DNA from: Aralia elata
Taxonomy: Eukaryota > Streptophyta > Magnoliopsida > Apiales > Araliaceae
Assembly (NCBI GenBank): GCA_034770075.1
Contig: CM068380.1
Span: 28,272,005-28,336,004 of the forward strand
DNA length: 64,000 nt
Direction of reading: 5' to 3'
The position numbers and the translations under genes are program-made. Below the pieces are notes generated by a model. It was not told the origin of the DNA. It worked only from the letters and a program-made list of their open reading frames with translations, and searched no databases. The first letter of the stretch is position 1. Every line of letters begins with the position of its first letter. Positions 1 to 11,144 of the stretch are shown in pieces.

Positions 1-1
1 A

Positions 2-893
2 ATGAACGAATCAGAGATGGTGATAACCTTTGTAGACATCCAGGAGGCACCGTATTATGAGAGGGTCATCTCGGGGCTTGGAAGACCCTTTGCTGAAATG
101 CTTAAACATGGTGAGATGGTAGACATGGGTTTGAAATCGGGTAAAATCCGGGATCTTACTGCTTTAGAAACTGCTTTGCCGAGCAAATACAGAACGGAAA
201 CTATGGCAGCACTTCCCGGAGAGTCCAAAAGAAGAAGGAAGAGGATGTCTCCCTCATCCTACAAGGGTCATCCAGAAAAAGCAGAAAGCCATCTTCCGGT
301 ACAGGTACAGAGGGGAGGGCAATCCCGACAGCCCAATTTCACAGATCAAAGGGCAGAGGGGCGAAGAAGATATGAGGCATCGCAAAACCGAGTATTCACC
401 CCGCTCGGGGAAGCCGCTTGAACGAGTATTAGCGGTATTAGTTGCCCAACAGAAGATTGTTGGTTTGGCACCCCCGAGTGACCCAAAGGGTAGAAGGTTT
501 GACCCGAGCAAGCGGTGTGCATACCACTCCAGTTCCCCTGGCCATGATACACAGGATTGCTGGACGTTAAAGCATCGAATCCAAAACCTGATTGACAGTG
601 GAGAGATTGTGGTAGAACAGCCGGATTCCCCGAATGTTAAGGCAAATCCCCTGCCAAGACATGATGGAGGGGGAGTCAATGCGACGGAGGCAAGTGAGGC
701 GGGGGAGCCGCCAAGGTTGAACTATGTGCAGAAAGTTGAGGAGATGATAAATGTGATACATGACCATGGGAGTGCGAGGGTAACGCCCATCAAGTTGATA
801 GGGGTAAGTACGAATAACATAGAGGGACCTATCAAGTTGACAGCTCCGAGGCCCATCATTTTTTGCTGCAAGGTCCCAGCTCCCTATCAGTAG
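2..893 (+). pseudogene. gag: gag, C-terminal part (Tat copy 1), frameshifted
   Basis: Capsid/nucleocapsid protein of the retrotransposon. The first 55 or so residues align with copy 2 gag (motif EAPYYERVISG). A frameshift near 170-200 puts the rest in another frame, and it re-opens around 372-893. That part carries a compact zinc-knuckle-like motif, CAYHS followed by GHDTQDCW, at about 517-564. This is one Cys/His cluster rather than the canonical CCHC. Copy 2 has a stop codon just before the same motif. The frame ends near 890, where the protease-side reading frame takes over after another shift. It is a relic and cannot encode a full Gag. Confidence 0.85.
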
Positions 894-2424
894 TCTGAAG
901 ACTGTACCCTGGAATTACGGGGGAATACCAGAGGAAGCGGCCAGTTGTGCTTCCGTGACGACCAAGGGGAACCCCTTATATCTTCCCGGGCGAGTCCTTG
1001 AGAGCCAAAAGAGAAAAAATGAAGAGGTTTCCGAGGAAAGGGCCATAGAGTTTTTGAAAAGGATGGATCACCCAGAAATGAGGGGGATCCAGATTTTAAA
1101 TGAGGAATCAACCCTAACATCAGTCATGGACTTGGTGTTGTCATCCAGTGAACATTGTAAAACCCTGATGAAGGTTCTGGAGGAGGCATTTGTGCCCAAA
1201 AGAGATCAGTGAGGAGGATTTCGGCCAGCTGGTAGGCCACTTATTGGAAACCGATGCAATATCCTTTACAGATGAGGACATTCCCGAAGAGGGAAGGGGG
1301 CACCGAAAAAAAACCGCTACACATTGCAGTAATCTCCTCAGGATATGTCATGAATGGTGGGGGTACTGATCGACGGGGGGATCGGCATTGAATATATGTC
1401 CTCTCAGTACGCTGAAGAAAATGAACATCAGTCCCAAGCGCCTGCGGGCCAGTCATGTGGTGGTTCGGGCTTTTGACGGATCCCGGAGGGATACCATCGG
1501 AGAGATAGAATTGCCAGTGGAGATAGGGCCCTGTACTTTTAATATATCCTTCCAAGTCCTAGATATTACGGCAAGCTACAACCTGCTGTTAGGGAGGCCG
1601 TGGATACACATGGCCGGGGCAGTTCCTTCCACGCTCCACCAACAAATCAAGTTGATCATCGATGGGAATCTGGTAACAATCTCGGCCGAATGCGATGACC
1701 CTTCTCCTCCCAGGAGTGGCCTACCAGTAATCAATGTGGATGAGTCAGCGGCGCCTGCCAGCTTTCAAGCACTAGAGATTAGCACTCCCCATTATAGATG
1801 CCTGGGAGCTCCAGCTGTGAAACCAAGGGTCTCTCCGGAACTCACCTTTGTGGCAAGGGAAATGATTAAAATGAACTTCCAACCTGGACAGGGACTAGGG
1901 AAAAGCAGTCAGGGAATCACCGAGCCCATCCACCTACCACAGCAGATAGGCAAAGCAGGATTGGGATACCATGTGGGCGCAGTACGGGGACACCGTCAGG
2001 GTGCGACTCCGATTCGACTAGTTGGCAGTCCAGCGACCAAGGCCGACAATGAGCAGGGGATCAGCGGACCTGTGATTGGGGCAGGGAATGAAGAGTTAAC
2101 CCCCACACATAGTGAGCCGGCCCGGAGGGAAAGTTTCCTGCAGGAGGTCGCAAAAGAGTTTGAAACCAAATGCTACATCCCCGGACAATCGACAAGCAGT
2201 AAGGAGGGGACGAATATTATCATACCACCGGGAGCCCAGCAAGTTGTACCTGTCATCGATTGGGCAGGGCTGATTATTCCTGGAGAGGATATGGAGAAGG
2301 ATTCAGGCGACGTATCCGTAATCATCGGGGAGGTGTCCGATGGGAGGCCCTCCTTTATCCAGCGCATTCCAGCTGACCTGACCATCGACAATTGGACCCA
2401 GAAACCCGTGATATCCAAACAGGG
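894..2424 (+). pseudogene. protease region with G-patch (Tat copy 1), frameshifted
   Basis: Homologous to 22915-24413 in copy 2. The pre-protease part is at 955-1212. A frameshift near 1210 and extra bases near 1360-1385 destroy the frame at the aspartic protease active site, which reads as a DGG-type motif in copy 2. From 1388 the frame is open: ICPLSTLKKM, the LLGRPWIHMAG flap-side motif, then a glycine-rich G-patch at about 1846-1977 (QPGQGLGKSSQG ... GLGY). The exon is predicted to end at 2424 in front of a GT. G-patch modules usually bind RNA or stimulate RNA helicases, and they are known from Tat-lineage polyproteins. Confidence 0.85.
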
Positions 2425-2592
2425 GTAAAACTCGACGTCAGGGTGATTGACCCCAGATGATGGGGGAATGAAGAAGTTTATTTTTGTTGTTGTTTTAATT
2501 CTGCATCATTATGTCGTTTCTTCTTGTTATTTGAAAATGCGATCATCGTGAAAAAATGATTTATATATGACAAGTATTTTGTTTCATGTCAG
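2425..2592 (+). other. Predicted spliceosomal intron between protease and reverse transcriptase (Tat copy 1)
   Basis: The protease frame stops at 2426-2428 and the next exon opens downstream. Removing 2425-2592 (donor GTAAAA, acceptor ATGTCAG, 168 bp) joins GG to GTGTACC and continues in frame into the reverse transcriptase side (CTNLSNPCL). The intron is T-rich in its second half. A spliced intron at this place is known for Ogre/Tat retrotransposons; that it is used here is inference. Confidence 0.7.
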
Positions 2593-4120
2593 GTGTACCA
2601 ATTTGAGTAATCCTTGCCTAACAAATGGTCTTTCAAATTTGAATGATGATTATGATTTTGACATTGAGCTGGATTTCGATTTAATGGGCATTGAACAAGA
2701 CGAGACAGATTACGACGACGCACCTGATGAGATCAAAGGATGGGTCGAGGATAAACCCAAACCCAATTTGGACCAAACCATCACTATAGATATCGGAACC
2801 CCTGACCATCCAAAAGAACTCAAGATAGGGACAGACCTTAACCCCAGCCAAAAAAGCAGAAATAATTGAGTTACTAGGCCAATATGAGGATGTCTTTGCC
2901 TGGTCGCACGAGGATATGATCGGATTGTCCACCGACATTGTGGTGCACCGGTTACCCATCAAGGAGGGTTTCAGGCCTGTCAAGCAGAAACTAAGGAAGT
3001 TGAAAACCTGAGTGGAGCTTAAAAGTGAAGGAAGAGATCATCAAACAGTTCAGGGCGGGAATCATTATGGTGTCCCACTTACCCGGAATGGCTATCCAAT
3101 GTGGTCCCAGTGGCTAAAACCTGGAGGAAAGGTGAGGGTATGCGTAGACTACAGAGATCTAAACAAGGCCAGTCTCAAGGATAACTTCCCGGTGCCTTTC
3201 ATACACATCCTGGTGGATAACACAGCCCAGTACGAAATGTACTCTTTTGTGGATTGCTTCGCAGGATATCATCAGATAATGGTGGCGGAGGAAGATCGGG
3301 AAAAGACCGCATTCATCACCCCCTAGGGCACTTTCTGCTATAGACGACTGGCTTTCGGGCTCACAAATGCAGGGGCTACTTATCAGAGAGCCATGATGGC
3401 CTTGTTCCACGATATGATGCACCAGGAGATAGAAGTCTACGTGGATGACATTATTGTGAAATCGAAGGTAGAATCTGATCATATAACCCATCTCAAAAAG
3501 CTATTCGATCGGCTCAGAAAGTATAATTTGAAACTCAATCCAGCCAAGTGCGCTTTCGGAGTACAGTCGGGCAAGCTCTTGGGTTTCCTGGTTAGTGATC
3601 GGGGCATTGAGTTGGATCCAGCAAAGATTAAGGCCATTGTGGATATGCCAGCACCTCGCACAGAGAAGGAGATAAGGGGGATTCCTCGGAAGGATAAACT
3701 TTATCAGCCGTTTTATATCCCACTTGACGACTACATGTGAGCCCATTTTCAAACTGTTAAGAAAAGGGGTTTCCCAAGAGTGGAATGAGCAATGTCAGAA
3801 GGCTTTTCAGACCATTAAAAAGCAGTTGACTGAAGCACCAGTGCTGGTACCCCCGAAGGATGGGATCCCTCTGTTTATGTATATATCGGTAAATGCCATC
3901 GCGATGGGATGTATGTTGGGACAGAAAAATGAGGCGGGAAAAGAGCAGGCCATCTATTACCTCAGCAAAAGATTTAGCCAATGTGAGCAGAATTACACTC
4001 CCATCGAGAAGACTTGTTGTGCTCTGGCCTGGGCGGCAGGGAGATTACAGCACTACCTCCATGGGCATACAACGTACCTGATATCAAGAATGGATCCCTT
4101 GAAATATATTTTTTGAAAGA
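2593..4120 (+). pseudogene. pol: reverse transcriptase and first RNase H (Tat copy 1), broken
   Basis: Reverse transcriptase of the Ty3/Gypsy type. An acidic stretch (DYDFDIELDFDL) leads in. One extra A near 2851 shifts the frame. RT motifs follow: KVRVCVDYRDLNKAS near 3131, a TAG stop at 3324-3326 after FITP, and the intact catalytic YVDD box at 3438-3449. Another indel near 3680 precedes the connection region. The classical RNase H segment (YYLSKRFSQCEQNYTPIEK, CALAWAAGRLQHYL) spans about 3860-4110. A run of T at 4111-4116 adds a frameshift. The TAG at 3324 is at the same codon as a TAG in copy 2. Confidence 0.88.
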
Positions 4121-4123
4121 CCC

Positions 4124-4720
4124 ATGCTGAATTGTCGATTATCCAGATGGCAGTTAATTTTACAACAGTTTGACATGGTGTACGTAACCCAGAAGGCCAT
4201 GAAAGGGCAGGGAATTGCAGATCAGTTGGCAGAAGCCCCAACGGGAGGGATGGAGCCGTTAGAAACCCCTCTTCCGGGCGAGGATATATTCTGGGTATCG
4301 CGCGAAAAATGTGATGACGAGGGACAATTCTGGAAGCTGTATTTTGATGGTGCCATGAGTGCCGAGGGGGCAGGAGCCGGAGCGGTCCTAGTCTCTATCA
4401 CCGGAGAGCAATATCCCGTGGCCACCAAGCTTCGTTTCAGCAATTCGAATAACACCGCTGAATACGAGGGGTGTATCTTGGGACTCCGATTGGCCCGTGA
4501 CATGGGAGTAAAAAGACTAGCGGTGTTCGGGGATTCGGAATTGGTAATCAGACAAGCAATCGGGGTATACAACACTAAGGAGCTTCGGTTACTTCCATAC
4601 CATCGTTGTGTCACCCAGCTTATGCAAGAGTTCGAAGATATCGCCTTCCGCCATATTCCTCGGGGACGTAATGATTTTGCCGATGCATTGGCGACTTTGG
4701 TTTCCTTAATCCACGTGATC
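4124..4720 (+). pseudogene. second, archaeal-type RNase H (Tat copy 1)
   Basis: After the classical RNase H lies a second RNase H domain. The four acidic positions are visible: FDGA near 4342, AEYEG near 4460, GDSELV near 4530 and NDFADALA near 4672. This duplicate domain is a hallmark of the Tat lineage. The domain itself is open here inside a 345-codon frame (4124-5161), one of the better preserved parts of copy 1. The frame breaks at about 5140 inside the integrase zinc finger. Confidence 0.88.
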
Positions 4721-6081
4721 AAGAGTAGGGACAGTCCACAGATTGAGATCATCGTACAGAATGCCCCGGCATATGAGGAAAATGTGGCAGTGTTATCAAA
4801 TGAGGTGGTGTTGACGAGGCAGCCCTGGTATCACGACATAAGGGAATATCTGAGAGATAGATCCCTTCCCGATCAGGCAAATCGTACTGAAAGGATGAGA
4901 ATTCAAAGGATGGCGATGAAGTTTTACCTGAGTGGCGATTCACTCTACAAGAAGGATGCTGGGTTGGGACTGTTGCAGTGCGTAGATGAAACACAGGCCC
5001 GAAAGATTATGAATGAAATACACGGTGGAGTGTGTGGACCCCATATGAGTGGACCGATGCTTGCCAAAAAGATTTTGAGGACAGGGCATTATTGGTTAAC
5101 GCTGAACGCCGATTGCGATGATCATGTCAAACGGTGTTTACCAATGCCAGGCGCACGGTAATGTGATCCATACACCTCCAAATGAACTGCACTGTATGAC
5201 CTCCCCCTGGCCATTTTTCAATGTGGGGAATGGATGTAATCGGACCAATAGAGCCCAAAGCAAGCAACGGGCACCGATTCATCTTCGTCATGATCGATTA
5301 TTTCACCAAATGGGTAGAAGCAGCCTCTTTCCCCAAAGTCACTCAGGAGGTCATCGTCGACTTCATCAGGAATAATGTCATTTTGCCGATATGGGGCAAC
5401 CTGAGGTTGTGGTCTCCGACAATGCCAAGAATTTAAACAACGCCCTCAATAAAGGGACTGTGTGACCAGTTCAAGATTTAAGCATCTCAATTCCGTCATT
5501 TACCGTCCCAAAATGAATGGGGCAGTGGAGGCGGCCAATAAGAACATCAAGAAGATCATGGCAAAAATGTCTGCTAATCATCGGGGATGGCCGGATCTGT
5601 TACCCCTCACCCTGCTGGCATACCGAACATCAACGCGTACTTCTACAGGGGCAACCCCTTACGCTTTGGTGTATGGAATGGAGGCTGTTCTACCAGTCGA
5701 GGTTGAGATGGCGTCCCTCAGAATAGTGATCGACGCTCAGATAAGCGAAGAAGATTGGATGCAAAAGTCGATACGACCATTTGGCCCTAATTGATGAAAA
5801 GGAGGGTGGCTGCCATTTGGCACGGCCAGCTATATCAACAGAGGATCTCTCGATCGTACGATAAAAAGATAAGACTTCGGAAGTTCAAGGAAAACGATTT
5901 GGTGTTGAAAAGAATCATGCCTTGTCAAGACGAGGCCAAGGGGAAGTTTGCCCCGAACTGGGAAGGGCCATTTGTGATCAAGAAAGTACTATCCGGAGGG
6001 GCCCTCATATTGCAAGAAATGGATGGTGAGGTATTTCCACAACCCATAAATTCTGACTCGGTGAAGCGGTTCTACGCTTAA
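4721..6081 (+). pseudogene. integrase (Tat copy 1), frameshifted
   Basis: Retroviral-type integrase in pieces: HHCC finger (HMSGPMLAKKILRTGHYW) to about 5140, then a shift that turns CYQCQ into CLPMPG. The core resumes at 5221 (GMDVIGPIEPK), shifts again near 5385 and 5450, and continues at 5462-5794 with MNGAVEAANKNIKK, which carries the third catalytic acid. The C-terminal SH3-like part (KFAPNWEGPFVIKKVLSGGA) at 5791-6081 ends in TAA at 6079. At least three indels rule out function. Confidence 0.87.
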
Positions 6082-6107
6082 ATCATCAGTTCCTTTTTCC
6101 CCTGAGA

Positions 6108-6156
6108 GCGAACTACGTAGGAACCTGATCTCCCAACTTGTGGGGGTACGTAGGCA
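6108..6156 (+). other. Conserved post-pol inverted repeat (Tat copy 1)
   Basis: Just after the integrase stop, ACTACGTAGG and GGGTACGTAGGC flank TCTCCCAACTTGTGGGGG. CTACGTA/TACGTAG and CTCCC/GGGGG can pair as a stem. The same block is at 28082-28125 in copy 2 and is one of the best preserved untranslated segments. It may be an RNA structure or 3' processing signal; function unknown. Confidence 0.5.
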
Positions 6157-6600
6157 GCCATCATGGCGCGGTACCGATCTTTCAAAAAAAATAATCCTTT
6201 TCCCTAACCAAAACCAATTTTCGATAGCCAGATAAAAACTTTCCTACACCCTCAAAAAAACCTTCCCGAAACCAACTGCCTAACCAGTCTCATTCCCAGA
6301 ATACATACCCTGATCCAATCCAAACAGTTATCCAAAATCTGAGATTCAATCCGACGAAATCAAAAGGTGTGCGGTAATATCTGTCAAATCTCCATCAGGT
6401 CTTGAGGAAAGAAAGAAGGCGAAATGTCAAAATCATGGTCAGTTGGATAAAATGATGACCCAATGGATGGCAATGATACGACAAAAGGGGAAAATGACTA
6501 AATTTAAATGCATGTCTATATATATAAGTCGTTTTATTACTAAGATTTCTCTTTCAATAACTGATGAAACCAACATAGTCTATGCAGGAAATAAAATAAT
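6157..6600. other. Convergent untranslated gap (Tat copy 1)
   Basis: AT- and A-rich spacer between the sense pol end and the 3' end of the antisense genes. No open frame or repeat I can support. The homologous gap in copy 2 is 28126-28568. Confidence 0.6.
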
Positions 6601-8187
6601 CTACAAATCTGAAACTAGCCGAAGCAGGATGGACAGGGTGGTGGATAGATCTGAAGCATCAGCATCTCCTGCAATCTGCTGCCCCATCATATCAATACGA
6701 TCCAGTAAAGCAGTAGCTCGGCTGACAGTCCCAAAATGAGCATCTACCACTGCCCTGGTCTGAAATACAATGGCCTCTCTATCAGCAATGGCAACATCTC
6801 TAGCACCGAATGGCCTCATCTCTCTCGGCAAGGGCGGGCATCCCTCTCGGCTTCAGTAGTAATCAGGGCCAGGCGGAGTCGGGAATCCTCAGCGACCCGA
6901 CTCGGGGCAGAATCGGCTGAAATGGAATGGTCTGTGGTATTTTCTGTGAAAATCACTCCAGAGTCATCAAAGGCCCCAGTCCGACTCAAACTAGCCGAAT
7001 CCAGGTCTCCACGCAACCACTGTACGTAGGCAAATGTCTGGATGTGACAGCTCGCACTATATTCGGCAAAGATCCTGCGATCCCAAAGCTCGTATACCTG
7101 CAATAGATCCCTCTCTGTACAGGATGATATAAGGAATCGGTATGCGGTTGCACCCGCGAAGGGGTGTAAATCCTGTGTCTGATCAAACTGCCCCATAACC
7201 GCCAGGGGGATGATAGGTCGTCACGCCCCTTAAACCAGCAATGGGGATGAAATCCAGGTTAGGCACATGAGTCAAGAAGCGCCTGAAGGAGCAATAGCCT
7301 GAGTAGACCAATAGATGAAAAGGGTCCTCAATGACGGACAAAAAGGATATCCAGGAGGTCACATCAGTACAGCTCACGGGACGAAACGAAAACTGCGCGC
7401 GGCTATGTTGTGACTGAAGCAAAACCCTTGGCGGCGGAAGTAGCCGATGGGGCTGAGATGGCTCATGAACCACATATACAATAAGGTCGAACTCCCTCTG
7501 AAGAATCTCCCTCGGAAGGAAGGACTGGCAATATGTGGCCGACATATAGGTATCCGCCAATATCATGGGGAGAATGGTGTGATCCTCCTGAAGGGCCCTA
7601 ACAGCCGCAACAATCCGCATGTCCAAATGATCGGATCCTGCAGGCAAGTACAAAACTGAGATGACACAGGCCATCAGAACGCCCACTCTCAAGGCCTCCC
7701 AGCGCTCCTCGGACAAGGAAAAATCACCGAAAAAATAGACGAAAGCTGTCAGGTGAGCCAAATCGGTCAATCAAGAATTGAAGGGGAACCATATGGTCTG
7801 ATTGTGAATTACCGGTAATAAGACGGCCCTCCGCAAACCGGAGATTGTTGAAAGTCAAGAATTGACGACGCATGGAACCAACGGTAACCCTAGCACAGGG
7901 ACCATCCAACGGCAAGCCGGTGAAGCGAGCATACTCCTCAAGGGTGGGGGTCAGCTCTACTGTCCCTAACCTAAACACCTGACGGGCCGGGGCCCAATAG
8001 CTCAGAAGGCCATCCACGAAGCTCGCTGGCACCTGAAAGGTCAATAAGGACCAAGAATGTCCCAGAAGACCATCTGCGGGTAATCCTATCTGCTGGCAGT
8101 AAAACTGTCCAACCAGCGGAGTAGGCTGCCCACCAACCCTGTGGGAGGAATGGAATCCAAACGAACCACGACATCTGAGGACGACAT
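6601..8187 (-). pseudogene. antisense gene B, DUF7745-like (Tat copy 1), frameshifted
   Basis: Minus-strand homologue of the 482-codon frame at 28685-30133. Start ATG at 8187-8185 (MSSSDVVVRLD). A stop follows after about 33 codons (TAG after FTASR), with frame shifts near 7990, 7750, 7190 and 6820. Recognisable blocks include WAPARQVFRLGTVELTPTL, ALQEDHTILPMILADTYMSA and the C-terminal repeat of RD/AER residues. Here the C-terminus runs on to 6601 (LSTTLSILLRLVSDL), which shows the end that copy 2 loses by a stop. The family assignment rests on motif order recalled from DUF7745 proteins and was not searched. Confidence 0.7.
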
Positions 8188-8402
8188 CTGTGAAAAAAAA
8201 ATAGTATCAAAAGGACTGTACAGGGGTCATTCTCTATCCATAATTAGAAGAGCATGCATCATACAGTTAATAATAAAACAGGTGAATTCCATAAAATGAA
8301 AAAGAACTGTGCATAAATAAATAAATGAGTTCAGTACATAGCGCATAAATGAAAAAGAAATCTAAGCAGGTGCTGATACAAAAGACCCTATCCTATCCTG
8401 GT
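8188..8402 (-). other. Spacer between antisense genes A and B (Tat copy 1)
   Basis: About 215 bp between the stop of gene A and the ATG of gene B on the minus strand. It is pyrimidine-rich on the minus strand directly before the ATG (T run then CACAG), which looks like a 3' splice site ending exactly at the start codon. Confidence 0.45.
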
Positions 8403-10381
8403 CTAAATAAAATCAGTATCATCTATGAAAGCAGGATCCTCGAACTGATCCCCTGGAGTCGTCGAGCTCGGTGGACCAAAGTTCATATCAGGGATGTAGG
8501 GATGCGCTGTGGCATCAGATGAACTCGGGCCTGCATCATAACCTGCACCATCAGGATCGTAGGTGTAAGCCTCCTCCGGGGTCCGGCCCAACCCCCGAAT
8601 AAACAGCGACAACTGATCTACCTGACGGGTCAATGAGGCGATCTGCTCAGCGTGGGTAGGGGTCCGAACACAGGCAGCCCAATCGGTCATCGTCACCGAG
8701 CCTGGAACCATGTCTCCAAGGAAGAAAGTGGCCCGAGTCTGAGGACCGATGGTACGGGGCACCCACCATGTACGGAATGCATCACTCGTAGTGGGACCTG
8801 TGGAAAGCATCCGACCATCCTCCCCGGCAAGCATGATCTCTGAAGGCTGAGAATCCAGCGGCCAGAAAGTAGTGAAAGAAAGGGAGTGCGGGATTGCGGA
8901 TCTCCCCAGTGACGCATCTGAATGCGCGCTCTCCCAGATACATCACCCAGCCTCCAACACTCTGCAAAGTGAGGCGACGGGTGGAAAGCTCGAACTCTGG
9001 GCCGGAAGGATGCCCGTCAGCAAAACCCCACAGTCAAATGCTCGGAGAGGTAGGGAATCCAGACGACGTCGGCAGCCGTGATCAACTCCAGCTGAATACG
9101 ACAATGTGCAAAGCTGCCCGACACGGGGACCTCCTCCAGAGTACTGTGATGCCATCGCCGACCCCGAGGAATAAGTGTCCGGGCCCAGAGTAGTGATAGG
9201 CCTCAGACATGGCAGGCCGCTCGTAAGCCCAGAACTGTGAATAGAAACAAGGCAAGGCATGAGTCACTATCAAATACAGAAAAGAGATGCAAGGAAAAGA
9301 AATACAGTAAGAGAGAGGAGGAGGGGACTCACCAACAGAAAATGGTAGAAGCCGAGCCAGGCATCAGTCTGTCCCTCTGAGCGTAGACGCATGCCATGGA
9401 GGAAATAGGCAAAGGTGAATGACCCCCAGTCATAGTCACCGATGCGGTCCACGTCTCTGACCGCACTCCAACGACGCTGAAATGAATAGTGGAGGAGTTG
9501 TTCCCCAGAAAACAACCCCTCATAATGGTCAGGAACAGGCGTCGTAGTAGAATGTCCCTGGTGCCCTGATCCGCGGGATTGGGCAGTGCGTACAGACCCC
9601 CAACAGCATCGACAGCCAAAAGCGCCGGATCTAATGCTACGGGCCTTGAAGACCCGATCATCAGCAGCGAAGCCCAGCAAAGCCCGAACCTCCACAGGAG
9701 TGATATCAAGATCCAAGGGGACGCGGGACCCGGTAAACTCAATGCCGGTAATGTACCTCCAGTCCCATGGGGTCAACACGACCTCGCAGTCGAGGAGATG
9801 AAGAGACTGCGTCTGGTGGAACCATCGCTCGGATAAAGCCCTCATGTAACCCCGGGGGCACTGGCGGGGGATGATAGTGAAGAAATGTCGGAAGCCCCAA
9901 GAGTCCACCATCGCCCGATAATCACTGTGCAGGGCTGCGTAAAGGGAATAGATGTTGAACCAGTTACCCCTCGGCTGGGTAAACTCGGGTACCTGGGGCA
10001 ATCACCAAGGGGTCAGTCCGGATAAAAAGAGAATAGGGAAATTGAGAATGAAATCAGAATAGAGCTGAAATATACCTCGTTAGCCACGAGAGATGCAGAA
10101 GGGTGACGACTGAGATCCCGACCCAAAAGATCGGGTATCTGCACAGAGGCGCCAGAAGGAGCCTGATGAGTAGATGGAGCCGGTGTGCTGGAGGATGGCC
10201 CCTCTGCCGCGACCTCCGGAGGGACAGCCTCCTCAACGTCCGGAGGACCAGGACGAATGACAGCCTCCGTCAAACGACAAGCCTGACGGGTCCGAGGAGG
10301 AACAGGAGTGGGTGCAGCCCTACGACGGTGAACACCCGAAGTCCGAGAGGCGGAGGAGCTACTGGGCGCATCACGATCCAT
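8403..10381 (-). pseudogene. antisense gene A, plant-mobile-domain-like, three predicted exons (Tat copy 1)
   Basis: Minus-strand gene. Exon 1, 10381-10076, is a Ser/Pro/Arg-rich low-complexity head. Intron 1, 10075-9993, is GT...CCCCAG. Exon 2, 9992-9333, starts VPEFTQPRGNWFNIY and holds RWFHQTQSLHL ... VVLTPWDWRYITGI, the pattern of the aminotransferase-like plant mobile domain. Intron 2, 9332-9235, is GTGAGT...TTCACAG. Exon 3, 9234-8403, starts FWAYERPAM and ends in an acidic tail (EDPAFIDDTDF). Both introns recur at the same places in copy 2. Exon 2 has two nearly compensating shifts and exon 3 shifts near 9120, so this copy is damaged. Splicing and domain name are inference from sequence pattern. 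Confidence 0.65.
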
Positions 10382-10486
10382 AGCTGGAATAGAACGGGCG
10401 AGAAAGAAGGTAAGTTTTCTTTTAAAATTATGTAATGAACATTCTAAATTTCTAGCCTCATCATATGATTAATGCAACATGATGCA

Positions 10487-10534
<48 letters not shown>

Positions 10535-11020
10535 GGCAGAGTTCCGTTTGTAAATTGAACATCCCAGGCATAAGCCAAACGTGTTTTCCATCAATCAAAG
10601 CCTCAAACAGATTTAAATTGCATTCATATGTGCGATTACATCATGTAATGCATGTTTCTCTTGCAGAAAAGGAGTAACAATATGTGGGACCGCCTCATGA
10701 ACATAAAATGGGACTCACATAGTTGATACATAGCATGTATATATGATGGTACATTACATAGCATTGTAAAGCATACATTTTATGTTTAAACATGTAAATA
10801 GTCAAATGTATAGCAAAACATTGACGAAATTGAAAAGTGACCGGTCAAAGTGTTACCTGTAGCGTGTAGATCAATCCTACCGGAACAGTTTTTTTGCAGG
10901 AAAGTTGAAAAAATCGACAAAAAGCCCTTGCGAACAAGAAGAATCGAGAGAATCTCTTTGGATTACAAGTTGAAAGTGACAGATCTGGAGGAGCCGCGTT
11001 GGATTTAAGGGCCCGATCAT
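10382..11020. other. Region upstream of antisense gene A, possible antisense promoter (Tat copy 1)
   Basis: No open frame. AT-rich, with repeated ATGCAT/GCATGTATA-like words. It contains an A run of 43 at 10490-10532 (13 A in copy 2 at the same place). The antisense unit should start its transcription here or in the palindrome cluster just beyond; no clear TATA box was identified. Confidence 0.4.
10490..10532 (+). repeat. (A)43 homopolymer
   Basis: Uninterrupted A run. The equivalent site in copy 2 has 13 A (about 32426-32438), so this is length slippage rather than an mRNA tail. Confidence 0.9.
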
Positions 11021-11022
11021 GG

Positions 11023-11085
11023 CCGCAGATGTATCTGCGGCTGGCCGCAGATCCATCTGCGGCTTGGCCGCAGATCCATCTGCGG
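11023..11085. repeat. Cluster of three 18-bp palindromes (Tat copy 1)
   Basis: Copies at 11023-11040, 11045-11062 and 11068-11085. Arms are CCGCAGAT and ATCTGCGG; the two central bases are GT, CC and CC. The same palindrome recurs in the LTRs of both Tat copies and as a longer array in copy 2. Confidence 0.9.
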
Positions 11086-11144
11086 CTGGCCCTGGTGGGT
11101 CCCACCTTGCTCCCTTGCAGCCATTTGACGTGTTGAAGTGAAAA

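Noticed and set aside
4222..4752. 176-codon minus-strand frame across Tat RNase H
   Set aside because: It is the reverse shadow of the conserved archaeal-type RNase H on the plus strand. It has no homologous long frame in copy 2.
7447..7659. Plus-strand short frames within the antisense genes
   Set aside because: Opposite-strand shadows; the minus-strand frames have conserved motifs and matching introns in both copies.
6601..10381. Env-like gene of the Tat element
   Set aside because: It is on the opposite strand, lacks a signal peptide and membrane segments, and resembles plant PMD/DUF7745 proteins instead.
10490..10532. Poly(A) run as the tail of a retroposed mRNA or LINE/SINE
   Set aside because: The same site in Tat copy 2 has a shorter A run, there is no target duplication, and flanks are continuous element sequence.
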